Part shown: positions 18,963-25,943 of the stretch, one piece after another | Layout: each line of letters begins with the position of its first letter | How positions within the stretch are numbered: position 1 is the stretch's first letter | Assembly: GCF_016863175.1 (NCBI RefSeq) | Contig: NZ_BOOJ01000046.1 | Coordinates: 1-64,000, forward strand | Reading direction: 5' to 3' | Source: Paraplanobispora siamensis | Lineage (GTDB): Bacteria > Actinomycetota > Actinomycetes > Streptosporangiales > Streptosporangiaceae | Length of the DNA stretch: 64,000 bases | Notes under the pieces: generated by a model | Told to the model about the DNA's origin: nothing | Database searches by the model: none | What the model saw: the letters and a program-made list of their open reading frames with translations, nothing else | Translations under genes and position numbers: made by a program

Positions 18963-19025
18963 GGTGAGGAGCCGGATGAGACCGGTGAGGAGCCGGATGA
19001 GACCGGTGAGAAGCCCGATGCGAGA
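18963..19025 (+). repeat. 21-bp repeat x3 carrying ribosome-binding site and ATG
   Basis: GGTGAGGAGCCGGATGAGACC occurs twice perfectly (18963-18983, 18984-19004) and once diverged (19005-19025). Each unit contains GAGGAG or GAGAAG and an in-frame ATG (18976, 18997, 19018), so the translation-initiation region of the kinase gene exists three times in a row. Confidence 0.95.
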
Positions 19026-20169
19026 CGTCGGACTCGCCAGGTTCGCCGCCTTCCGCGGAACGGACGACAGCCCGTCCCGCGGAAGGCGGCTGTTCTGGAT
19101 GTCCACGGGCCTGATCTATCTCTGCTTCCCCGCGCTGGAGATCGTCACCGGGGGCATGACCGGCGCCCGCGCGGTGTGGGGCGCCCTGGGACTGGCCGGG
19201 TTCATCGCTCTCTACGTGAGCGTGGTGCTGGTCCAGCACGAGTTCGGGGAGCCCGCCCCGACGACCTACCTGCTGCTGACCCCCCTCACCCTCCTGGCCC
19301 TCGGCCTGGCCCTGGTCTTCGGCGGCAGCTGGCTGGCCCTGCCGGTCTACACCGTCGTCGTCTACAGCATGGCCCTGCGCCCGCGGGCGGCCGTTACGGG
19401 CGTGGTGGCGATGGGCGTGGCCGTCGCGCTCATCGGGGCGCTGAAGGACCACGACCCGGTCACCACCGTGATCTTCGTCATCCAGGTCTTCACCCTCGGC
19501 GGCCTGTTCATGGGCGTGCGCAACATCAGGCTGCTGGTGGTCAAGCTCCGCCGGGCACAGAGCGAGGTGGCCCGGCTGGCGGCGAGCGACGAGCGGCTGC
19601 GCATCGCCCAGGACCTGCACGACCTGCTGGGCCACAGCCTGTCGCTGATCGTCCTGAAGAGCGAGCTGGCCGGGCGGCTGGCGGAGGCAGGCTCCGACCG
19701 GGCCCTGGCGGAGATCCGCGACATCGAGTCCGTCGCCCGCAAGGCGCTGACGGAGGTGCGCGAGGCGGTCACCGGCTACCGGCGGCGCGAGCTGGCCCAG
19801 GAGCTGGACGGCGCCCGCGCCGCGCTGGAGGCGGCCGGGCTGCGGGTGCCGATCCGGCTGTCGGGGACGCCGCTGCCGCCGGAGGTGGACGGGCTGCTCG
19901 GCCGGGCGCTGCGGGAGGGGACCACCAACGTCATCCGGCACGCCCGCGCGACCCGCTGCGAGATCACCATAGGCTTCGACGGGACGGCCGGCGTCCTGGA
20001 GATGGTGGACGACGGCCGCGTGCGGGAGCCGTACGAACCCGGCAACGGGCTGAGCGGCCTGGCGGAGCGGGTGGAGGCGGCCGGCGGCACGGTGGAGAGC
20101 GGTCCGGCGCACCGCGGCGGATTCCGGCTGCGGGTGCGTGTGCCGGCGGGGACGGAGGCCGGGACATGA
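18997..20169 (+). CDS. sensor histidine kinase (HisKA_3, DesK-like)
   Basis: About 390 residues. Five or six membrane helices occupy roughly residues 30-165. A short coiled coil leads to the dimerisation/phosphoacceptor helix LRIAQDLHDLLGHSLSLIVL, where the His of HDLLGH is the expected autophosphorylation site. The HATPase domain follows (REGTTNVIRHARATRCEI as N box, DDGRV, GNGLSGLAERV as G box). Start is ambiguous because the initiation site is triplicated: 18976, 18997 and 19018 are all in frame, and 18997 has a good GAGGAG. The 3' end is also repeated downstream. Confidence 0.9.
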   Translation: MRPVRSPMRDVGLARFAAFRGTDDSPSRGRRLFWMSTGLIYLCFPALEIVTGGMTGARAVWGALGLAGFIALYVSVVLVQHEFGEPAPTTYLLLTPLTLLALGLALVFGGSWLALPVYTVVVYSMALRPRAAVTGVVAMGVAVALIGALKDHDPVTTVIFVIQVFTLGGLFMGVRNIRLLVVKLRRAQSEVARLAASDERLRIAQDLHDLLGHSLSLIVLKSELAGRLAEAGSDRALAEIRDIESVARKALTEVREAVTGYRRRELAQELDGARAALEAAGLRVPIRLSGTPLPPEVDGLLGRALREGTTNVIRHARATRCEITIGFDGTAGVLEMVDDGRVREPYEPGNGLSGLAERVEAAGGTVESGPAHRGGFRLRVRVPAGTEAGT

Positions 20170-20263
20170 CCTGGATGCGGGCCCGTGTGCCGATGCGGAC
20201 GGAGTCGGGGGTGTGACCGGGCTATGGGTCCGCGTGCCGGGGGAGATGGAGGCGAGGGCGTGA
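20128..20263 (+). repeat. 47-bp repeat x3 copying the kinase C-terminus and stop
   Basis: Units start at 20128, 20175 and 20222, an exact 47-base period with moderate divergence. Read in the kinase phase they encode LRVRVPAGTEAGT-stop, MRARVPMRTESGV-stop and LWVRVPGEMEARA-stop. The third stop codon overlaps the GTG start of the response regulator (GTGA). This fills the kinase-regulator gap. Confidence 0.85.
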
Positions 20264-20865
20264 TCCGGGTCATCCTGGCCGAGGACCAGGCGATGGTCCG
20301 CGGCGCGCTGGCGTCGCTGATCGGTCTGGAGCCCGACATCGAGGTGGTGGGGGAGGCCGCCTCCGGGGCGCAGGCGCTGGAGGTGGCGCTGCGGGTCCGG
20401 CCGGACGTGGCCCTGCTGGACATCGAGATGCCCGGCGGCGACGGCATCGAGGCCGGGGAGCGGATCCTGCGGGAGCTGCCGGGGTGCCGGGTCGTGATCC
20501 TGACGACCTTCGGCCGCCCCGGCTATCTGCGCCGGGCGATGGAGGCGGGCGCGGCGGCCTTCCTGGTCAAGGACAGCCCGGCACGCGAGCTGGCCGCCGC
20601 CATCCGCCGCGTCCACGCGGGCGAGCGGGTGATCGACCCCGGGCTGGCCGCCGCGGCCCTCAGCGCGGGCCCGAACCCGCTGTCCCCCCGCGAGCGGGAC
20701 GTCCTCGCCGCCGCCGTCGACGGCTCCACGATCGGTGACATCGCCCGGCGCCTGCACCTGTCGGAGGGCACGGTCCGCAACTATCTGTCCTCGGCCATCC
20801 GGAAGACCCACTCACGCAACCGCGTCGAGGCCGTCCAGCGGGCCCGGACCCAGGGCTGGCTCTGA
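20260..20865 (+). CDS. NarL/LuxR-family response regulator (DesR-like)
   Basis: A 201-residue regulator. Receiver domain at residues 1-120 with phosphoacceptor Asp54 in LLDIEMPGGDG, Thr in ILTTFG and Lys in LVKDS. LuxR-type helix-turn-helix at about 135-195 (LSPRERDVL...SEGTVRNYLSSAIRK). GTG start at 20260 with GGAGG seven bases upstream; longer in-frame starts run into repeat sequence. It is probably phosphorylated by the kinase encoded just upstream and acts on the ABC operon promoter. Convergent with the siderophore-interacting gene only 10 bases away. Confidence 0.92.
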   Translation: MIRVILAEDQAMVRGALASLIGLEPDIEVVGEAASGAQALEVALRVRPDVALLDIEMPGGDGIEAGERILRELPGCRVVILTTFGRPGYLRRAMEAGAAAFLVKDSPARELAAAIRRVHAGERVIDPGLAAAALSAGPNPLSPRERDVLAAAVDGSTIGDIARRLHLSEGTVRNYLSSAIRKTHSRNRVEAVQRARTQGWL

Positions 20866-20875
20866 AGGACCGGGA

Positions 20876-21718
20876 TCAGGAGGAGAGGGCGGCGGCCTCT
20901 TCCTCCTCGATCTTCTGGTTCCACTCGCGCTTGGAGGACTGCCAGCCGTCCTCGTCGCGGCCGAGCCGCCAGTAGCCCGAGATGGACAGCTGGGAGAGCG
21001 GGATGCCGCGCTCGGTGCGCAGGTGGCGGCGGAGCGCCTTGACGAAGTTGGCCTCGCCGTGGACGAAGGCGTGCAGGGTCCCCGGCGGGAAGTCGAGCTC
21101 GCGGACGGCGGTGACCAGGGCCTCGCCGACCTGCGCGTCGCCGCGGTGCAGCCAGGTGATCTTGGCGTCGCCGGGGGTGTCGAGCCGCTGCTCCTCCTCG
21201 GGACCGGCCACCTCGACGAACACGAAGGCCGGCGCGCCGGAGGGCAGGCGCTCCAGGGACGCGGCGATGGCGGGCAGGGCGCTCTCGTCGCCCACCAGCA
21301 GGTGCCAGTCGGCCTCGGGGGAGGGCGCGTACGCGCCGCCGGGGCCGAAGAACCAGATCTCCTCGCCGGGCTGGACGCGCGCGGCCCACGGACCGGCCAG
21401 GCCGCTGTCGCCGTGGTGGACGAAGTCGAGGGTCAGCTCGGCCGCCTCCGGGTCCCAGGCGCGGACCGTGTAGGTCCGGGTGGTGGGCCACTGCTCGCGG
21501 GGCAGGTCGCGCTGGATCGCCTCCATGTCGAACGGCGCCGGATAGGTCACCCCGGCGGGCGGGAACAGGAGCTTGACGTAGTGGTCGGTGAACTCCCCGG
21601 CGCGCAGGCCACGGAGGTCCTCACCGCCGAGCACCACCCGGATCATGTGAGGAGTGAGCCGTTCGGTGCGGAGCACCTCGCCTCGGGTCGCCTTCCGCAC
21701 GGGCCTGCCGTCTGCCAT
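20876..21718 (-). CDS. siderophore-interacting protein (FAD-dependent ferric reductase, ViuB/SIP family)
   Basis: A 280-residue cytoplasmic flavoprotein that reduces ferric siderophores to release iron. The FAD-binding beta-barrel contains TRTYTVRAWDPE (R-x-Y-T/S motif). The NAD(P)H-binding domain follows, with LLVGDESALPAIA. The C-terminal SISGYWRLGRDEDGW is diagnostic of the SIP family. Upstream, a 22-bp perfect iron-box-like palindrome sits between this start and the preceding gene, so expression is probably repressed by iron through an IdeR/DmdR regulator. Confidence 0.93.
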   Translation of the reverse strand: MADGRPVRKATRGEVLRTERLTPHMIRVVLGGEDLRGLRAGEFTDHYVKLLFPPAGVTYPAPFDMEAIQRDLPREQWPTTRTYTVRAWDPEAAELTLDFVHHGDSGLAGPWAARVQPGEEIWFFGPGGAYAPSPEADWHLLVGDESALPAIAASLERLPSGAPAFVFVEVAGPEEEQRLDTPGDAKITWLHRGDAQVGEALVTAVRELDFPPGTLHAFVHGEANFVKALRRHLRTERGIPLSQLSISGYWRLGRDEDGWQSSKREWNQKIEEEEAAALSS

Positions 21719-21739
21719 ATGCCACTCCCCGCATCATCA

Positions 21740-21761
21740 CAACTTAGGTATGCCTAAGTTG
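21740..21761 (-). promoter_or_regulatory. iron box (IdeR/DmdR type) of the siderophore-interacting gene
   Basis: A perfect palindrome with arms CAACTTAGG and CCTAAGTTG around TATG. Its core TTAGGTATGCCTAA matches 12 of 14 bases of the DtxR/IdeR core TTAGGTTAGCCTAA. It lies 22 bases upstream of the ATG, a place where a bound repressor would block transcription. Confidence 0.8.
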
Positions 21762-21771
21762 TAGCATACGG

Positions 21772-23118
21772 TCATTCGAGGGTCGCGACGGCCTTGATCA
21801 CTCGGTCGACCTCCTCGGGCGTGGTGACGATCCCGGGACCGAAGCGGAGATACTGCTCCCGGTACGGCGTGACGCTCGCGATGATCCGGTGGCGTTCCCG
21901 CAGGCGCCGGGCGGCCAGACCGGCGTCCACGCCGACGATCGCGCAGCAGACGAGCCCGGCCGAGAGCCCGGCGTCCACGGGGGTGACCAGCCGCGCGTTC
22001 CGCAGCGCGGACAGCCCCTCCTTGAGCCGGGTGGCCTGTTCGGCGATCCGGGCGGCGACGCGGTCCTTGCCGATCGCCCGGTGGAAGGCGAAGGCCTCGT
22101 CGAGCGCCCAGCGGTGCTCGAAGCTGTGATAGCCGCCGGGCGTGCCGAGGACGCCGCCGGGTCCGGACGGGACGTGCCCGTCGATCCATCCGCTGAAGGC
22201 GGGCCCGGAGAAGCTGGGGATGACGGGGCGCACGGCGTCCCAGGCGCGGCCCCAGACGATGCCGGTGCCGCGCGGGCCGTACAGCCACTTGTGGGTCCCG
22301 CTGACCAGGAAGTCGCAGTCGAGGTCGCCGACGTCGTCGGCCAGCGCCCCGAACCCGTGCACGCCGTCCACGCACAGCAGCGCCCGGTCCTGCTCGTCCC
22401 TGGAGGCGTTGGCCTCGGCGAGCATGCGGGCGATCTCGCGGACGGGCAGCCGCACCCCGGTACCGGAGTGCACCCAGGTGACGGCGACCACCCGGGTCCT
22501 GGGGCCGAGCGCCTCCTTCAGCCGGGAGACGATCGCATCCGCCGAGGCGGTGGACGGCTCGTCGTACAGGCGCGCCCGGCGGACCCGCGCCCCGGTGCGC
22601 TCGGCCAGCAGCCGCAGGCTCTCGTGCGTGGCGTAGAAGTCGTGCTCGGTGGTCAGCACGTCCTGGCCCGGCAGCAGCCGCAGCCCGCCGTACAGCAGGC
22701 CCAGGCCCATGGTGGTGCTGTCGGTGAGCGCCACCTCGTCCGCCTCGCCGCCGAGATAGTCCGCGGCGGCCTGACGTACGGGCTCCTCCCGGTCGGGGCC
22801 GTTCAGATAGGCCGCGGTGTCGGCGTCCAGGCCGCGCCGGTGCTCCTCGACGGCCCGCCGTACCGGGGCGGGATGTGAGGCCAGCACGTAGGCGGCGAAC
22901 TGGGCGTATCCCGGATCCAGGGCGAACTGGGCACGCACCGACTCCCAGCTCGCCGGGTCGAACGGTGGCGCGGACCCGTCGGCCCGGCCGGTGTCCGCGG
23001 TCGCGGGGCGGTCACCGGAACCGTCGGAGGTGCACCCGGCCAGCGCCGCCCCGGCGCCGGCGAGCAGGCCCGCGCCGAGCAGGGCCCTGCGCCCCACCGG
23101 GAGGTCGCGCTCTCGCAT
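21772..23118 (-). CDS. putatively Tat-exported lipoprotein, class V aminotransferase-fold PLP enzyme
   Basis: A 448-residue PLP-dependent enzyme of the isopenicillin-N-epimerase/cysteine desulfurase fold. The N-terminus carries GRRALL (twin Arg10-Arg11), a hydrophobic stretch and a lipobox LAGC with Cys29, so it is predicted to be exported folded by Tat and lipid-anchored outside. The PLP lysine is Lys277 in VSGTHKWLYGPRG, and the cofactor Asp/His are in CVDGVHGFGAL. Known Tat-exported PLP enzymes such as PvdN act on siderophores outside the cytoplasm. The iron-boxed neighbour suggests a similar theme, but the substrate is unknown. Confidence 0.82.
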   Translation of the reverse strand: MRERDLPVGRRALLGAGLLAGAGAALAGCTSDGSGDRPATADTGRADGSAPPFDPASWESVRAQFALDPGYAQFAAYVLASHPAPVRRAVEEHRRGLDADTAAYLNGPDREEPVRQAAADYLGGEADEVALTDSTTMGLGLLYGGLRLLPGQDVLTTEHDFYATHESLRLLAERTGARVRRARLYDEPSTASADAIVSRLKEALGPRTRVVAVTWVHSGTGVRLPVREIARMLAEANASRDEQDRALLCVDGVHGFGALADDVGDLDCDFLVSGTHKWLYGPRGTGIVWGRAWDAVRPVIPSFSGPAFSGWIDGHVPSGPGGVLGTPGGYHSFEHRWALDEAFAFHRAIGKDRVAARIAEQATRLKEGLSALRNARLVTPVDAGLSAGLVCCAIVGVDAGLAARRLRERHRIIASVTPYREQYLRFGPGIVTTPEEVDRVIKAVATLE

Positions 23119-23219
23119 CGTGGCATGTCCCCCTGTCGCCCCTGCGGCCCTTTCTTGTGTGGCCCTTTCCTACATGGATCATGCGGGCCTGCCAAGGGAA
23201 CGGTCGCCTATCCACGAAT

Positions 23220-23666
23220 CTACAGCGTAAAGGCGGAGGCCTCCTTGACCGCAGCGGACAGCCAGACGGTCAGCCCGGTGAGGGCCGCGACGGCGATGAC
23301 GATCAGTGCAGGTAAGTGCCAACCGGGGGAAAGCGGCCCGAGATCGGTATCGCCAGAGGGATGAAGCACGATTGCGTAAGTGCTCAGTACGGCCAGAGCG
23401 AGACTCATCAGGTAGGCCATGCCGACGGCCGTGCACAGCACGAGGCCGCCGACGGTGGATCGGCGGTTCGGCCGGCCCCCCAGCGCGGCGAGCACGGCCG
23501 CCTCGGCGGCGAGGATGAGGGCGACGGCGCCCACCCATCCCCTCGCCGATTCGATCGCCCCGTCCAGCCGGCCCGGCAGCAGGTCGTTCCAGCCCTCGTG
23601 CCCGGGGTCGAGCCCCGCCTGGGCGGCCGACCGGAGGGCGATCAGGGTCACTCCGGCGTACAGCAA
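23220..23666 (-). CDS. small integral membrane protein, start uncertain
   Basis: About 148 residues with three or four hydrophobic segments (around WVGAVALILAAEAAVLAAL, VGMAYLMSLALAVLSTYAI and HLPALIVIAVAALTGLTVWL) and no recognised domain. No ATG or GTG exists at the natural beginning. The in-frame sequence upstream of the TTG at 23666 still reads like coding (RHPKRPAALLCALAAPLLYA) until a TAA about 24 codons further up. Either a rare start codon (TTG or ATC) is used, or the 5' end has decayed. Confidence 0.5.
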   Translation of the reverse strand: MLYAGVTLIALRSAAQAGLDPGHEGWNDLLPGRLDGAIESARGWVGAVALILAAEAAVLAALGGRPNRRSTVGGLVLCTAVGMAYLMSLALAVLSTYAIVLHPSGDTDLGPLSPGWHLPALIVIAVAALTGLTVWLSAAVKEASAFTL

Positions 23667-23806
23667 CGGCGCTGCCAGAGCGCACAGCAGGGCGGCCGGG
23701 CGTTTCGGGTGGCGCAGATCCGTGATCGATTAGACGGCCGACTCACACTGAGCGTTCCGCGACGGATCACCTCCAGGCGTCTGAGGCGGTGGTCGTCCTC
23801 AGATCG

Positions 23807-24994
23807 TCAGCGCCGCATCCCCGCCACCTGGCGGATCAGATCGGATACGCGGACGATGCCCATGCAGCGGCCGACCTCGTCGGTGACCACCAGGTCGTCG
23901 TAGACGCGCTCGTCGTCGCGCCCGGCGACCTGCATGGCGGCGATGGCCGGCGTCGTCCGGGGGACCGCGCGGACACTGTCGGCCAGGCGCACGGCCGGTT
24001 TCCTGCCGTGCAGGGCGTGGCCGAACCGGCTGGCGATGGACAGCAGGAAGCGGCTGCGGTCCAGGCTGCCCTTCGGCCGCTGGTACTCGTCGACCAGGAC
24101 CACGCTGGAGATGGAGGGCTCGCTGCTGAAGACCTCGACGGCGTCCTCGGCGGTGGCCTCCTCGGGGAGCGTCACCGCGGGCAGCAGGAACTCCTGGACG
24201 CGCGGGCCGAGCAGGAGCTGGACCGGCTCGGGCTCGGCGACCGGCAACGGGACGTGGATCCGGCCGGAGGGGCCGGGGACCAGCAGCGGTCCCTGCGCCA
24301 GCCGTACCCCCCAGGAGCGGACGGCGGCGAGCTGGGCCTCCTGGGAGACGCCGGGGACGAGCACGTGGGCGCCCACGTTCACGGCGAGGGACACCATCGA
24401 CTCGGCCAGCGCCGCGCGGCGCGCGTCGCGCGGGATCCGCGCCACGAGGCGGGGGGAGATCACCGCCAGGTACGGCGAGGCGTCGGTGAGCAGGTCCAGC
24501 GGGACGTGGGCGGTGCCCAGGTCGCCCACCGCGATGAGATAGCCGATGGCGCGCAGCCCGTCCAGCCCGATGAGCAGGGCCCGGCGGTCGGTCTCGGCGA
24601 ACCCGCCCCTGATCATCAGGATGATCTCGCGGGGCCGCCGCCCCGACACGCGCAGCGCCTCGTGGAGCGGCGCCATCGCGGCCGAGCCGCTGATCACCGC
24701 GGCCGTGGGGAGGGGCAGGACCAGGGGCAGGGGGGTCTCGCTCCTGGAGAGGTTCGTGACGGTCGCGGCGAGGGCGACGACGTCTCCGTGGCCGGAGCCG
24801 CCCTCTCCCAGATCGCCGCCGACCGCCTGAAGCGCGATGACGCCCCCGGTGTCGAGGTCGACGATCGGCGCGATGCCCGCCACGGTGATCGGCGGCGCCG
24901 CCGCGGTGGCGCCGGAGCTCTCCGAGGGGGCGAACTGCGTATTGGTCGGCACGTACAGAGACAATGAGTCACACCTGGGGCGGATGTAAGGCAC
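23807..24994 (-). CDS. degenerate EAL-domain protein with C-terminal CBS-like region
   Basis: About 395 residues. Residues about 40-245 resemble an EAL c-di-GMP phosphodiesterase domain: IVDLDTGGVIALQAV at its start, later HVPLDLL and VGAHVLVPGVSQEAQL. However, the EAL signature and the catalytic acidic residues are not preserved, so it is more likely a c-di-GMP binder or sensor. The C-terminal part (about 270-395), with ATAEDAVEVFSSEP and VVTDEVGRCMGIVRVSDL, looks like a CBS pair. GTG start at 24994, but a start further in (GTG of YVPTN) is possible. Confidence 0.7.
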   Translation of the reverse strand: MPYIRPRCDSLSLYVPTNTQFAPSESSGATAAAPPITVAGIAPIVDLDTGGVIALQAVGGDLGEGGSGHGDVVALAATVTNLSRSETPLPLVLPLPTAAVISGSAAMAPLHEALRVSGRRPREIILMIRGGFAETDRRALLIGLDGLRAIGYLIAVGDLGTAHVPLDLLTDASPYLAVISPRLVARIPRDARRAALAESMVSLAVNVGAHVLVPGVSQEAQLAAVRSWGVRLAQGPLLVPGPSGRIHVPLPVAEPEPVQLLLGPRVQEFLLPAVTLPEEATAEDAVEVFSSEPSISSVVLVDEYQRPKGSLDRSRFLLSIASRFGHALHGRKPAVRLADSVRAVPRTTPAIAAMQVAGRDDERVYDDLVVTDEVGRCMGIVRVSDLIRQVAGMRR

Positions 24995-25107
24995 GTGCGG
25001 CGATGTTCACCGATATTTCTCCGCCTGTTGTCCCATTTTCACCTCCTTGTCTCCTGTTCGCCCGCGGGGCGACCCGGAGGGCGCATAAGCCCAGTAGGGT
25101 CCGGGTC

Positions 25108-25764
25108 ATGACGTCACGACCGGCAGCGGGGGGAGGGCGCTGGGTCTCGGTGGGACCGGAGCGGCTCGGCCGCTGGATCGACGGCTTCGCGCAGCGGCAC
25201 GGACCGATCGAGGTGACCGCCGCCGACGAGGTGGTGCGGATCGAGGGCGGCGACGGGGCGGTGGCCGAGATGCTGGTGCCCTTCCCGCCGCTGACTCCCG
25301 AGGGCGGCGGCCCGCTGGCCCGGTTGACCACCCACGCGCGCAGGGAGCGCCGGATCGGCGTGCTGCTGGTCCGGCTCGGCGGTCACGCAGCCGGGATCTT
25401 CCAGGGGGAGACGCTGCTCTCCTCCAAGGTCGGCTCGCGGCAGGTCCACGGCCGCAGCGCGGCGGGCGGGTGGTCGCAGCAGCGTTTCGCCCGGCGCAGG
25501 GAGAAGCAGGTCGGCCAGGCGCACGAGGCGGCGGCCGAGGTGGCGCTGCGGATCCTGGGCCCGCACGTGGCCGAGCTGGAGGCGGTGATCCTGGGCGGCG
25601 ACCGGCGCGCGGTGGACGCGTTGCGGGCCGACCGCCGCCTCGCCCCGGTCTTCGCGCTGGAGGCCGAGCCCTTCCTGACGGTCCCCGACCCCCGCCTGAC
25701 GGTGCTGACCGGCACCCCGGCGCAGTTCCGCGCGGTCAGGATAAAGGTCGTCGATCCCGGCTGA
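25108..25764 (+). CDS. acVLRF1-family peptidyl-tRNA hydrolase
   Basis: A 218-residue actinobacterial Vms1-like release factor 1 (acVLRF1). The family hallmark GSRQVHGRSAAGGWSQQRF lies at residues 109-127, with the active glutamines at about 124-125. The same motif occurs in eukaryotic Vms1/ANKZF1, which cleaves peptidyl-tRNA on stalled 60S subunits. Its expected role is ribosome-associated quality control. The ATG at 25108 starts the conserved sequence; upstream codons read as noncoding. It is followed by an ABC-F ribosome-acting protein. Confidence 0.85.
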   Translation: MTSRPAAGGGRWVSVGPERLGRWIDGFAQRHGPIEVTAADEVVRIEGGDGAVAEMLVPFPPLTPEGGGPLARLTTHARRERRIGVLLVRLGGHAAGIFQGETLLSSKVGSRQVHGRSAAGGWSQQRFARRREKQVGQAHEAAAEVALRILGPHVAELEAVILGGDRRAVDALRADRRLAPVFALEAEPFLTVPDPRLTVLTGTPAQFRAVRIKVVDPG

Positions 25765-25793
25765 TCATGGAAGGGAGCGGCGCGCGCGAGCCG

Positions 25794-25943
25794 TACACTG
25801 ATCGGTATGCGCACTCCCGATTGACGCCGACCGCGACGGGGCGGGACGGCCGAGCCGAGAGCCGGGAGACACAGGACGCGGCGGGCTCGGTGGCAGCGAC
25901 GTAGTGAGCCTGTGTATCTCCAGCCTGGGAGTGTTCTCCAACC
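25794..25943 (+). promoter_or_regulatory. ABC-F leader with leaderless mini-ORF and alternative hairpins
   Basis: A -10-like TACACT (25794-25799) would start the RNA at about 25807, exactly at an ATG opening a five-codon frame (MRTPD-stop, 25807-25824). Then CCGAGCC (25850-25856) can pair with GGCTCGG (25884-25890). GGAGACACAGG (25865-25875) can pair with CCTGTG-TA-TCTCC (25909-25921). The second stem starts inside the loop of the first and closes outside it, so the two compete. Such leaders control ribosome-protection ABC-F genes in other bacteria. Confidence 0.45.

Noticed and set aside
20170-20259. A small gene between kinase and response regulator
   Set aside because: The sequence is two diverged copies of the kinase 3' end, each with its own stop.
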